DNA of 64,000 nucleotides from Bacteroidetes bacterium UBA1312 (lineage in GTDB: Bacteria > Bacteroidota > Bacteroidia > Chitinophagales > Chitinophagaceae): NCBI GenBank assembly GCA_002307135.1, contig DBTQ01000036.1, forward strand, positions 62,001 to 126,000, in the 5' to 3' direction. Within the stretch, counting starts at the first letter, position 1; each line of letters begins with the position of its first letter. This document shows, piece after piece, positions 8,202 through 16,659 of this stretch. The notes beneath the pieces were generated by a model. It saw only the letters and a program-made list of their open reading frames with translations, ran no database searches and was not told the DNA's origin. The translations under genes were made by a program, and so were the position numbers.

Positions 8202-10292
8202 TTACTTATTCAACTCTTTATATTTTGCTTTTACAGCGTCGAGGTGCGCAATAAACTTTGTTACATCAGGGTCATATCCATAACCGTTTGGTGCAAGCAA
8301 ATTATCGTGTTCGTCGATATAAAAATAAAAAGGTTGAGCGTTGGTATTAAAATGAGTAGCCTGATAGTCCGCATTTTTATTACCAACAGTTACTACTTTC
8401 GACCCCAAAGCCTTAGATTCATATTGTTCAGACTCAGGTAATTCTTCTTTATTATAATCGCAATACAAGGACACTACTACAAAGTCTTCTTTTAAGCGTT
8501 TCATCACTTCCGGATCGCTCCATACCTGTCCTTCCATTTTGCGGCAATTGACACAGTTAATACCTGTGAAATCCAGCATCAATGGCTTCTTTAATAGTTT
8601 AGCTGCGGCTTTGGCTTCATCCAAATCATAGTATGTAACTAAACCATATTTAGTAGCCACTTCCGGTTCGTAAATTTTTAATTTGTCAACATATTTCATC
8701 GGCGGTTTGGCACCATTATCGTGACTCGCTGTAGGGCTACCACCATTGGCTACAAAATCTTGCGTACCCATTGGAGGTACAAATGAACTAATCGCTTTTA
8801 ATGGAGCTCCCCACATGCCGGGAATCATATATACCGCGAAACTAAATGCCGTAATGGCAAGGAGCAAGCGGGGAATGGAAATATATGCAGTTCCAAACAT
8901 GTTTTTAGGTAAATCATCATCGTGGCTGAAACGTAATTTGCCAAGCAGATACAAGCCTAAAAGAATAGAAAGTACAATCCAAATAGCAATGAAAATTTCT
9001 CTATCCAACAGACGCCAACCTTTGGCTAAATCGGCATTAGATAGGAATTTTAAAGCCAAGGCCAATTCCAAAAATCCAAGGGTTACTTTTACTGCATTCT
9101 GCCAACCACCTGGTTTTTCGAGATTTTTCAAATAAGATGGGAATAATGCAAAAATGGTGAATGGCAACGCGATGCCTAAACCAAAACTTCCAAATCCAAC
9201 CAAAGGTCCCCAAAAACCACCTTTGCTGGCTAGTACCGCAATACCACCAATGAATGCTGAGGTGCAGGAAAAGGAAACAATCACCAAAGTAAGCGCCATA
9301 AAGAAGATACCCGTAAAACTGTTAGTATTTGCTTTAGAATCAACTTTGTTCGTCCAAGAGGAGGGTAATGTAAGCTCGAATGCACCTAAGAAGGAGAATG
9401 CAAATAAGATAAAGATGGCAAAGAAAATAAGATTCGGGATCCAGTGTGTAGATAGCGTGTTCAATGCGTTTGCTCCAAATACGCCAACAATCAGCATACC
9501 TAACGCAGCAAAAATAAAAATGATAGACAAGGAATAAAAGGATGCATTAATGATTCCTTGTTTACGATTTTTACTCTTTTTGGTAAAGAAAGATACCGTA
9601 ATTGGGATCATTGAATAAATACATGGCGTAACTACTGCTGCTAAACCTGCTCCTAGACCAGATAAGAGGATGAGCCAAATTGATTTAGGGACGTCTTTAT
9701 TATCACTTCCTTGTTTTGTATTTGAATCTGGTTTGTTTGATTGTGGCACTATTGCAGCAGCAGTTTGTGTACTATCTTTTTGAGGAGCTGCTGCAGTGCT
9801 TGTGGTATCACCATTTACCGTTGATCCAGCATCAGTTATTTCGAAGCTAAAGGATTTGGTGGTCGGTGGTAAACACATCGACTCATCACATACTTGATAA
9901 GTCAAATTGCCGGTGGCTTTTGTATTAGACAGTATTTCTACCTGTTGTACATAATTCACTTTATTTAGGAAATAATGTACCAAACCAACGACTTCAATTG
10001 TTTCACTTTTAATTGTGCCATTTTCCTTTACTTTTCCGATAAGCTTTACGGATGGATTCTTCTTGAAATTAAAAGTTGGTGGCAGTTGTGAACCATCTCC
10101 TCCGGGATTAAAAGACCAGATATGCCAGTGTTCTTTGAGTTTTAGATGAAAAATAAGGTCATACTTTCCTTCACTTTTTTTCTTTACTTCATAAGTCCAG
10201 CTAGTTGGATCTTTTGTAATTTCGGCATTTGAAACAACGCTACTCAATAGTAACGCGGACAATAGGAGAAAGTGTTGAAGTGGTTTGATCAT
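8202..10292 (-). CDS. dsbD: Protein-disulfide reductase of the DsbD family
   Basis: The start is placed at the ATG at 10292 (696 residues); the longer frame needs a TTG at 10307. Domains run in order. A signal peptide and N-terminal DsbD-alpha immunoglobulin-like domain contain Cys135/Cys140 (CDESMC). A low-complexity linker covers about 155-205. A polytopic core of eight or so helices has the two membrane cysteines in TPCIYSMIP (Cys224) and SFSCTSAF (Cys343). A C-terminal thioredoxin domain has the pair CVNC (580-583). This is the complete three-domain electron relay that carries reducing power from cytoplasmic thioredoxin to the periplasm. Targets could include cytochrome c maturation (CcmB is in the window), SCO or secreted thioredoxins. 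A free extra copy of the N-terminal domain lies just upstream. Confidence 0.93.
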   Translation of the reverse strand: MIKPLQHFLLLSALLLSSVVSNAEITKDPTSWTYEVKKKSEGKYDLIFHLKLKEHWHIWSFNPGGDGSQLPPTFNFKKNPSVKLIGKVKENGTIKSETIEVVGLVHYFLNKVNYVQQVEILSNTKATGNLTYQVCDESMCLPPTTKSFSFEITDAGSTVNGDTTSTAAAPQKDSTQTAAAIVPQSNKPDSNTKQGSDNKDVPKSIWLILLSGLGAGLAAVVTPCIYSMIPITVSFFTKKSKNRKQGIINASFYSLSIIFIFAALGMLIVGVFGANALNTLSTHWIPNLIFFAIFILFAFSFLGAFELTLPSSWTNKVDSKANTNSFTGIFFMALTLVIVSFSCTSAFIGGIAVLASKGGFWGPLVGFGSFGLGIALPFTIFALFPSYLKNLEKPGGWQNAVKVTLGFLELALALKFLSNADLAKGWRLLDREIFIAIWIVLSILLGLYLLGKLRFSHDDDLPKNMFGTAYISIPRLLLAITAFSFAVYMIPGMWGAPLKAISSFVPPMGTQDFVANGGSPTASHDNGAKPPMKYVDKLKIYEPEVATKYGLVTYYDLDEAKAAAKLLKKPLMLDFTGINCVNCRKMEGQVWSDPEVMKRLKEDFVVVSLYCDYNKEELPESEQYESKALGSKVVTVGNKNADYQATHFNTNAQPFYFYIDEHDNLLAPNGYGYDPDVTKFIAHLDAVKAKYKELNK

Positions 10293-10349
10293 TGCGGCTT
10301 TTTTCAATTTTTGTTATGTAATTGTTTGTACTTTGGGGTAATAGTTTCT

Positions 10350-10811
10350 TTATTTTAATTCAAATGCAAAGTCTTTATTCATCGGTGGTAAGCAAACATT
10401 TTCATTGCATACCTGATATTCTTGTTTGCCCTTGAGTAGGGTATTACCTGTTACCTTCACTGTCATTATGTAATCTACCTTATTGGCTAGCGAAGTCACA
10501 AGTCCTTTTACTCCTTCCACTTTTTTGGTAACTGGTTTTCCTATTTCGCGAATCTTGCTTTGCGATTTTAACGCAGTATTTTTATCCAAAACAAAGGACG
10601 GTATAATTTGAAATCCATCCCCACCGGGTTTGATGGACCAAACATGCCAGCCTTCTTTGAGGGAAAGGTGGAATATCAGCTCGTACTCATTGACCGACTT
10701 TTTTTTCACTTCGTAAGTCCAACTAGTCGGGTCTTTTATTATTTGTGCATGGACATTATTGGATACCAAAAAAACAACAGTCATTAATATATACATTCGG
10801 AGCAGACGCAT
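10350..10811 (-). CDS. Stand-alone DsbD N-terminal-domain protein
   Basis: This 153-residue secreted protein has a signal peptide ending near VHAQ (residue 23). The body is the DsbD-alpha fold alone, with cysteines at 135 and 140 (CNENVC). It is clearly a paralogue of the N-terminal domain of the adjacent DsbD: both begin KDPTSWTYEVKKKS and share a WH-WS-PGGDG segment and a QVC-N/D-E-x-x-CLPP ending. The 57-base gap to dsbD and common orientation indicate one operon. In DsbD the alpha domain is the periplasmic output arm. A second, diffusible copy could act as a shuttle to other clients, which is an inference. I know of no established function for solo versions. Confidence 0.85.
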   Translation of the reverse strand: MRLLRMYILMTVVFLVSNNVHAQIIKDPTSWTYEVKKKSVNEYELIFHLSLKEGWHVWSIKPGGDGFQIIPSFVLDKNTALKSQSKIREIGKPVTKKVEGVKGLVTSLANKVDYIMTVKVTGNTLLKGKQEYQVCNENVCLPPMNKDFAFELK

Positions 10812-10851
10812 AAGCCGGTTTGTTTATTGTATTTTATATCTTTTCGAGCGA

Positions 10852-10883
10852 TAAAAGTAAGCCAATATTTACAAATCGGACAA
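10852..10883 (-). promoter_or_regulatory. Candidate promoter for the DsbD-N/dsbD operon
   Basis: Read on the minus strand there is a TTG (10883-10881), 21 bases, then TACTTTTA (10859-10852). This matches the -33 box and seven of eight positions of the TAnnTTTG -7 box; the last base differs. The leader would be about 35 bases. It lies back to back with the miaB promoter. Confidence 0.4.
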
Positions 10884-10930
10884 ACAGACAAAATAAGATT
10901 TCATTATTCCCATAATTGCTTTTATCGTAG

Positions 10931-10958
10931 TTGTGCTTCTACTAAAATCATACCTTTG
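10931..10958 (+). promoter_or_regulatory. Promoter of the miaB operon
   Basis: TTG at 10931-10933, 17 bases, then TACCTTTG at 10951-10958 is a full match to the Bacteroidota housekeeping consensus TTG-N(17-21)-TAnnTTTG. Transcription would begin near 10965, which rules out the upstream GTG at 10933 as start and supports the ATG at 10981. Confidence 0.7.
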
Positions 10959-10980
10959 CCCAAAACTGCGACCTGTAAAT

Positions 10981-12411
10981 ATGGCAGAGATATTAGAAAA
11001 AGTGATTGATGAAGAAAAGCAAGGCACCGCTTATGCTCCCTTTTCCAACGATACCAACCAATACGAAAAGAAGTTTTATATAGAAAGTTACGGCTGCGCA
11101 ATGAATTTTAGCGACAGCGAAATTGTTGCATCCATACTGCACGAAGAAGGTTTTGGCGCGACACGCAATATGGAAGATGCCAATCTTATCCTAATCAATA
11201 CATGCTCTATCCGAGATAAAGCGGAACAAACCGTACGTAATCGGCTCCATATTTTTCGTAAAATGAAAAAGTCGAAGCCAGGAATGCTGATTGGTGTTTT
11301 GGGGTGTATGGCAGAACGGTTGAAAGCAAAATTTTTAGAAGAAGAAAAGCTGGTAGATATGGTTATTGGACCTGATGCCTACCGTAGCTTGCCCAGTCTC
11401 ATTAGTGAAGCAGAAAGTGGACAGAAAAGCGTAAATGTATTGTTGAGTAGAGAAGAAACCTATGCAGACATTGCCCCTGTACGCTTAGATAGTAATGGTG
11501 TAAGTGCGTTTGTAAGCATTATGCGCGGTTGTAATAATATGTGTACTTTTTGTGTAGTTCCGTTTACGCGAGGAAGAGAAAGAAGCCGGGACGCAGCAAG
11601 TATTATCAATGAATGTAAAGAATTAGTAGCAAACGGGTACAAAGAAATTACGCTATTAGGACAAAATGTAGATTCTTATCATTTTACGCCGGAACATGCA
11701 CAAGACCAAACGAATTCGGTTACGTTTGCGCATCTGTTGGAACGTGTTGCATTAATATCACCGCAGTTGCGGGTTCGGTTCAGTACATCCCATCCTAAAG
11801 ATATCACAGACGACGTATTGTACACAATGGCCAAATACCACAATATTTGTAAATGTATTCATCTCCCTGTACAAAGTGGTAACACTCGTGTTTTGCAAAT
11901 GATGAACCGTACCTATACACGTGAATGGTATTTGAGCAAAGTAAAACGGATCAGGGAAATAATGCCCGAATGTGATATAAGCACTGATGTTATTATTGGT
12001 TTTTGCAGCGAAACAGAAGATGAGCATAAGGATACACTGAGCTTATTTGACGAATGCAAATTTGCATTGGCTTATATGTACACCTATAGCGAACGGCCAG
12101 GTACATTGGCTGAGCGTCGCTATAAAGATGATGTACCGGAAGATGTGAAAAAAAGAAGACTGGAAGAAGTAATCGCTATGTATAGAGGTCATTCATTGAC
12201 CAGCTATCAGGCATCTGTAGGGCAAACTTTTGAAGTATTAATAGAGGCTACCAGTAAACGCAGTGAGGCACATTGGAGTGGACGTAACAGTCAAAATAAA
12301 GTAGTAGTTTTCCCGAAGGAAAATTATAATTTGCAGAAAGGCGATTATGTAAGTGTAACCATAACAAGTGCAACATCAGGTACGCTTTTGGGTGAAATTG
12401 TTTCTATTTAA
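10981..12411 (+). CDS. miaB: tRNA-2-methylthio-N6-dimethylallyladenosine synthase
   Basis: The ATG start gives 476 residues. The N-terminal UPF0004 domain has cysteines 39 (GCAMN), 75 and 109 for the auxiliary 4Fe-4S cluster. The radical-SAM domain has the CxxxCxxC triad at 184/188/191 (MRGCNNMCTFC). A TRAM RNA-binding domain follows from about residue 405. MiaB adds the methylthio group to i6A37 of tRNAs that read UNN codons. The start is chosen because the longer frame begins inside the promoter. It is the first gene of a rightward run: the sigma-54 activator is 12 bases downstream, then lptE. The miaB-activator-lptE order is common in Bacteroidota. Confidence 0.96.
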   Translation: MAEILEKVIDEEKQGTAYAPFSNDTNQYEKKFYIESYGCAMNFSDSEIVASILHEEGFGATRNMEDANLILINTCSIRDKAEQTVRNRLHIFRKMKKSKPGMLIGVLGCMAERLKAKFLEEEKLVDMVIGPDAYRSLPSLISEAESGQKSVNVLLSREETYADIAPVRLDSNGVSAFVSIMRGCNNMCTFCVVPFTRGRERSRDAASIINECKELVANGYKEITLLGQNVDSYHFTPEHAQDQTNSVTFAHLLERVALISPQLRVRFSTSHPKDITDDVLYTMAKYHNICKCIHLPVQSGNTRVLQMMNRTYTREWYLSKVKRIREIMPECDISTDVIIGFCSETEDEHKDTLSLFDECKFALAYMYTYSERPGTLAERRYKDDVPEDVKKRRLEEVIAMYRGHSLTSYQASVGQTFEVLIEATSKRSEAHWSGRNSQNKVVVFPKENYNLQKGDYVSVTITSATSGTLLGEIVSI

Positions 12412-12423
12412 AAGAACGAATTA

Positions 12424-13680
12424 ATGGAAATACAAAGTATAAAAAATAGATTTGGAATAATAGGCAATTCACCTGGTCTCATTCATGCATTGAATGTGGC
12501 AGAACAAGTAGCAAATACGGACTTAACCGTATTGATTGTAGGAGAAAGTGGAGTAGGGAAGGAGATTTTTTCTCAAATTATTCATGCGCTTTCGGCACGA
12601 AAGCATAATCCGTTTATTGCTGTAAACTGTGGAGCGATACCTGAAGGAACAATTGATAGCGAGTTATTCGGTCACGAAAAGGGATCTTTCACTGGAGCTG
12701 TTGATGCTCGAAAAGGCTACTTTGAAACAGTAAATGGCGGAACTATCTTTCTTGATGAAATTGGGGAAATGCCCATTGGTACTCAGGCTCGTTTGTTGCG
12801 GATGTTAGAAACCGGTGAATATATTCGTGTAGGATCGTCTAAGGTTCAAAAAGCCAACGTGCGGGTTATTGCTGCAACAAATAAAGATTTGCTGGAGCAG
12901 ACACAGCAAGGACGTTTCCGTCAGGATTTATATTACAGGCTAAGTACAGTACCCATTAGAGTACCATCATTGCGCGATAGAAAAGAAGATATTCCAATCT
13001 TATTTCGAAAATTTGCATCCGATTTTGCGCAAAAATATAAGACACATTCGATTATTTTAGATGGAGGAGCTACTCAACTACTGATTAATTATCCTTGGCC
13101 GGGCAATATCCGTGAGTTAAAAAACATTGCAGAGCAAGTCTCTGTTTTGGCTACAGATACTACTATTACTGCCGATGTATTGCATCGTTTTTTACCACAA
13201 AATAACGAACGCTCAACTGGAATGTCTTTGTTGCCAACCGCTACATCTGGTTCTTCTTTTCATAATGAATATACTTCAAATACGGAAAGAGAGATATTGT
13301 ATAAACTCTTTTTTGAAATGAAGAAAGATATTGGCGACTTAAAGCAACTGGTTTTTGAATTGGCACATAGACAGGGTATTACAAATGTGCCCCAAGGAAA
13401 TGAATTGCCGAACGTGAATTTCTCGGAGTCTATTGCGCCAATACTGTCTGCCCCTTATGCTGCAAGTAATCCGGTATATTACCCGCATGGCAATAATGAA
13501 CAACATGTTGACCACCACGAAGAAGTTGAAGAAACTTTGGCATTGAGTGATAGAGAAAAGGAATTTATTCTGAAAGCATTGAAAAAACATAAAAACCGTC
13601 GAAGAGATGCTGCAAATGAATTGGGTATTTCAGAGCGAACGCTTTATCGTAAAATTAAGGAATACGACATCAAAGAATAA
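12424..13680 (+). CDS. Sigma-54-dependent transcriptional activator without a sensor domain
   Basis: The 418-residue protein starts almost directly with the AAA+ domain. Walker A is GESGVGKE (40-47), the sigma-54 contact loop is GSFTGA (87-92), Walker B is GGTIFLDEIGE (105-115), and the sensor segment RVIAATNKDL follows. A Fis-type helix-turn-helix closes the protein (about 378-415, RRRDAANELGISERTLYRKI). A polar spacer separates the two. There is no receiver, GAF or PAS input domain, so activity must be set by expression or by an unseen partner. The second loop residue is Ser instead of the common Ala; the essential Thr is kept. Targets are unknown. The only sigma-54-like string I noticed in a promoter region is the imperfect one at 6063. 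Confidence 0.93.
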   Translation: MEIQSIKNRFGIIGNSPGLIHALNVAEQVANTDLTVLIVGESGVGKEIFSQIIHALSARKHNPFIAVNCGAIPEGTIDSELFGHEKGSFTGAVDARKGYFETVNGGTIFLDEIGEMPIGTQARLLRMLETGEYIRVGSSKVQKANVRVIAATNKDLLEQTQQGRFRQDLYYRLSTVPIRVPSLRDRKEDIPILFRKFASDFAQKYKTHSIILDGGATQLLINYPWPGNIRELKNIAEQVSVLATDTTITADVLHRFLPQNNERSTGMSLLPTATSGSSFHNEYTSNTEREILYKLFFEMKKDIGDLKQLVFELAHRQGITNVPQGNELPNVNFSESIAPILSAPYAASNPVYYPHGNNEQHVDHHEEVEETLALSDREKEFILKALKKHKNRRRDAANELGISERTLYRKIKEYDIKE

Positions 13681-13741
13681 TGGAATAAAGGAACAATAAT
13701 GTTTGAATTTTAATTATTTTGCTCAATTACTCATCAATTTA

Positions 13742-14242
13742 ATGCAACGATTTTTTTTATTTTTAGTATCACTAACGGTTGTACTTACAAGTGGCTGTGG
13801 TATCTATAGCTTTACCGGAGCCAGCATAGATGGTAAAACTATTTATTTTCATACGTTCGATAATAAGGCGCGCAATGTAATGCCCTCATTAAGCGCCACG
13901 ATGACGGAAAAAATCCGGAATCGAATATTGTCTCAAACAGGGCTTTCACAAGTAAACAATGAAACGGCAGATTATGATTTGTCGGGCTATATTAGCGCTT
14001 ATGATGTAACGGTGACCGGTGTGCAAAACACCCAAACGGCTTCTCAAAATAGATTGACCATAACATTGCAAGTAGAGTTTAAAAATAGAAAAAATCCTAA
14101 ATCCAGTTTCACTCAATCTTTTTCTCGTTTTGCAGATTTTAGTGCAACTCAATCCTTACAAACAGTAGAAAATGCACTTATTGAAGATATTGGTACTCAG
14201 TTGGCGGATGATATTTTCAACAAAGCATTTGTAAATTGGTGA
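13742..14242 (+). CDS. lptE: LptE-like LPS-assembly lipoprotein
   Basis: The ATG at 13742 gives 166 residues with a clean lipoprotein signal whose lipobox is LTSGC (Cys19); the longer frame needs a TTG and adds 13 residues ahead of the signal. After the cysteine the sequence GIYSFTGASI matches the opening of the Bacteroidota LptE family, the plug of the LptD LPS translocon in the outer membrane. A single alpha/beta domain fills the rest. Its place after the miaB-activator pair and before secG is a recurring arrangement. LptD is not in the window. Sequence conservation in LptE is low, so the call rests on the lipobox, length and context. Confidence 0.82.
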   Translation: MQRFFLFLVSLTVVLTSGCGIYSFTGASIDGKTIYFHTFDNKARNVMPSLSATMTEKIRNRILSQTGLSQVNNETADYDLSGYISAYDVTVTGVQNTQTASQNRLTITLQVEFKNRKNPKSSFTQSFSRFADFSATQSLQTVENALIEDIGTQLADDIFNKAFVNW

Positions 14243-14310
14243 TTTTTTAATCAAAGAGTACAACAATATTTCCAAGAAGTAATAGATATTTGATACAATA
14301 AAATAGTTTA

Positions 14311-15111
14311 ATGACAGAGCAAATACATTTTATAACAACTTGGCTGCAAAATCCCTCGCGTTTGTCAGAACAAGAGCAAGTGCAAGTTCAGAATTGGTTG
14401 GAACAATACCCTTATTTTGTACCTGCGCGATATATGGAAGCGGCTCAAAAGCATTCTATCCAACCATTTTCGAAGGATATGCGTCATCAAATGCAACTGT
14501 ATTCCGGTAATTGGTTACTTTTTTATCAAACAATGCAACAATCATTAAAGCTTAAATCAGAACAAAAAACATCACGTACAAATCAGATTGACGATACGCT
14601 AATTGAAGTCAGTAAAATGAAAGAAGAATTATTAATAGAGCCCGTTTTTACAGAAAATTATTTTTTGTATGAAGGGATTAATGTGCCCGAAAATTTACCT
14701 AAAGAGGAAGAATTATTAGCGACTAAAGAAAATATAATCGATACGGAGAAATCATTGATGCAAATGATGGGTTTCGATGAATGGTTATTGTTTTTAAAAT
14801 CTAAAAGTGAAAAAAGTAAAAGAGAAGAAGAAGATAAAATAATGCTACGTTCGATGTGGCAAAGAGAAAAATTAGCGGCAGCTATGGGTGAAGAAGATGA
14901 AGAAATTCCGGAGGCTGTATTTGAAATGGCTATCAACTCCATTGATAAGGAAGATACCTTAATCAGTGAGTCTTTAGCCGAAATTCATGCAAGACAAGGG
15001 CACTACGACAAGGCAATAGAGATATACAGAAAATTAAGTTTGCAGAATCCTCAAAAAAAACCTTACTTTGCTGCCAAAATAGATAATTTAATTAAGGAAA
15101 AACAATCATGA
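14311..15111 (+). CDS. Uncharacterised cytoplasmic protein with C-terminal TPR-like repeat
   Basis: This 266-residue protein has no signal peptide or membrane span. The N-terminal half is helical and aromatic-rich (WLEQYPYFVPARYMEA). The middle is strongly charged (residues 100-205, many E and K). The end holds one recognisable TPR-like hairpin (SLAEIHARQGHYDKAIEIYRKL) followed by a capping helix. The stop overlaps the secG start as ATGA, so the two are translationally coupled. I recognise it only as a conserved Bacteroidota protein of unknown function. A role near the Sec or Lpt machinery is suggested only by position. Confidence 0.8.
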   Translation: MTEQIHFITTWLQNPSRLSEQEQVQVQNWLEQYPYFVPARYMEAAQKHSIQPFSKDMRHQMQLYSGNWLLFYQTMQQSLKLKSEQKTSRTNQIDDTLIEVSKMKEELLIEPVFTENYFLYEGINVPENLPKEEELLATKENIIDTEKSLMQMMGFDEWLLFLKSKSEKSKREEEDKIMLRSMWQREKLAAAMGEEDEEIPEAVFEMAINSIDKEDTLISESLAEIHARQGHYDKAIEIYRKLSLQNPQKKPYFAAKIDNLIKEKQS

Positions 15112-15425
15112 TCATTCTAATCACCGTAGTAATATTGTTAGCTTGCGCCGTATTGGCATTTTTTGTATTGATTCAAAACCCTAAAGGTGGTGGACTTTCA
15201 GGCACTTTTGGTAGCGTTAGTTCTCAAATAATGGGTGTAAAACAATCTGGTGATGTAATGGAAAAAGGTACATGGACTGCAATGGGTATCATTGCTGCAT
15301 TGTGTATTATCGCCGTTATGTTTGTCGAAAAACCTAAAGCAATACAACAAGATGCTCAAAAAAATGCTAAGTCAGCTCCAGCTCCTGTAAAAGGTGCGGC
15401 TGCACAAAAGCCAGCAGGAAAATAA
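15108..15425 (+). CDS. secG: Preprotein translocase subunit SecG
   Basis: The 105-residue protein has two hydrophobic helices (about 2-22 and 60-78) separated by the conserved SecG loop with QNPKGGGLSGTFG. The C-terminus is Ala/Lys/Pro-rich and probably disordered, as usual in Bacteroidota. SecG is the small auxiliary subunit of the SecYEG channel in the inner membrane. The start codon overlaps the preceding stop (ATGA). A strong terminator follows at 15444. Confidence 0.95.
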   Translation: MIILITVVILLACAVLAFFVLIQNPKGGGLSGTFGSVSSQIMGVKQSGDVMEKGTWTAMGIIAALCIIAVMFVEKPKAIQQDAQKNAKSAPAPVKGAAAQKPAGK

Positions 15426-15443
15426 TATTCTAACCAACATTTT

Positions 15444-15480
15444 ATACCAGCTCTAACTGTACAGAGCTGGTATTTTTTTT
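15444..15480 (+). terminator. Rho-independent terminator after secG
   Basis: Eleven-base perfect arms ATACCAGCTCT (15444-15454) and AGAGCTGGTAT (15463-15473), with an eight-base loop, are followed by a run of T up to 15480. It closes the miaB-activator-lptE-TPR-secG run. Confidence 0.9.
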
Positions 15481-15562
15481 GAAAATAATCTACCCTGATT
15501 TTTAAGTTGCAGTAGTTCTTGAACCAGCTTAGTTAACTTGCATCTTTTCAACCCTAATTATT

Positions 15563-16624
15563 ATGGCAGCTAAAGCTCGTCGGAAATCATCGAAGCAAAA
15601 AAACACTACTAAAAAAAGAATTATCCAGGTTTTGGGTATTGTAGCATTGGTAGCATTTCTTTTTGTAGCGTTCAAAATATTTGGACCTAATACCGGTAGC
15701 TTTACGGAAGGGAATTACATTTATATTCATACAGGTTCCACCTATGATGAGGTGATTAAAACATTAAAAGATGAAGGTTTTGTACGTGATATAAACAGTT
15801 TTGAACTCTTGGCAAAGGAAGCGGGTTATAAAGATCATGTGCGTTCCGGTAAATACAAAATAACTAAAGGAATGAGCAATTTTAGTATTGTACGATTATT
15901 GCGTTCCGGTAAGCAAACCCCTGTAAAAATAGTGATCAATAAACTACGTACAAAGCAGGATTTTATCAACCTTATTGCTACTAATCTTGAAGCGGACTCA
16001 AATGTATTGAATCATATTGCCGCGGATACCGTGTATCTGGCTCAATATGGCCTTGATCCAAACACGTTCATGTGTGCTATTATGCCCAATACTTATGAGT
16101 TTTATTGGGATGTAAGTGCTGAAAAAGTGTTTCAGAAAATAGCTAAAAGTTATGTTGTGTTTTGGACAGATGAACGAAAACAAAAAGCGCAACACCTTGG
16201 ACTTACTCCCCAAAAAATAATTATTGTCGCCTCAATAGTAGAAGAAGAAACCAATAAAAATGATGAAAAATCCACCATCGCAAGTGTTTATCTCAACCGA
16301 ATAAAAAAAGGAATGAAGCTACAAGCAGACCCAACCGCACGTTTTGCTTATGGTGATTTTACTATTAAACGCATTACATCTGTACAAACAAATTTTGTAT
16401 CTCCTTACAATACATACCAAGTTACGGGTTTACCCCCAGGTCCAATTTGTACCCCTTCTGAAAAAAGTATTGATGCCGTATTGAATGCCGCTAAAACGGA
16501 CTATATATTTTTCTGTGCAAAAGAAGACTTTAGTGGTTATCACAACTTTGCAGCAACAAGTGCACAACATGCACACAACGCACAGTTATACCACGATGCG
16601 CTCAATGCAAGAGGAATAAGATAA
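15563..16624 (+). CDS. mltG: Endolytic murein transglycosylase MltG
   Basis: The 353-residue protein has a basic cytoplasmic tail (K/R-rich to residue 20), one transmembrane helix (about 21-41), a LysM-like domain and the YceG catalytic domain. The catalytic glutamate lies in VASIVEEET (around residue 220), followed by LQADPTARFAYG and the TGLPPGPICTPSEKSI block near the end. MltG cuts nascent glycan strands in the periplasmic face of the membrane and helps set glycan length. It stands alone after the secG terminator and is convergent with the glycosyltransferase to its right. Confidence 0.95.
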   Translation: MAAKARRKSSKQKNTTKKRIIQVLGIVALVAFLFVAFKIFGPNTGSFTEGNYIYIHTGSTYDEVIKTLKDEGFVRDINSFELLAKEAGYKDHVRSGKYKITKGMSNFSIVRLLRSGKQTPVKIVINKLRTKQDFINLIATNLEADSNVLNHIAADTVYLAQYGLDPNTFMCAIMPNTYEFYWDVSAEKVFQKIAKSYVVFWTDERKQKAQHLGLTPQKIIIVASIVEEETNKNDEKSTIASVYLNRIKKGMKLQADPTARFAYGDFTIKRITSVQTNFVSPYNTYQVTGLPPGPICTPSEKSIDAVLNAAKTDYIFFCAKEDFSGYHNFAATSAQHAHNAQLYHDALNARGIR

Positions 16625-16659
16625 TAATGAAATGCTGAAGTGTTTAACCTCCTGATGTA

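Noticed and set aside
9154..9537. 127-residue open frame antisense to dsbD
   Set aside because: It mirrors the membrane core of DsbD and shows no family motif of its own.
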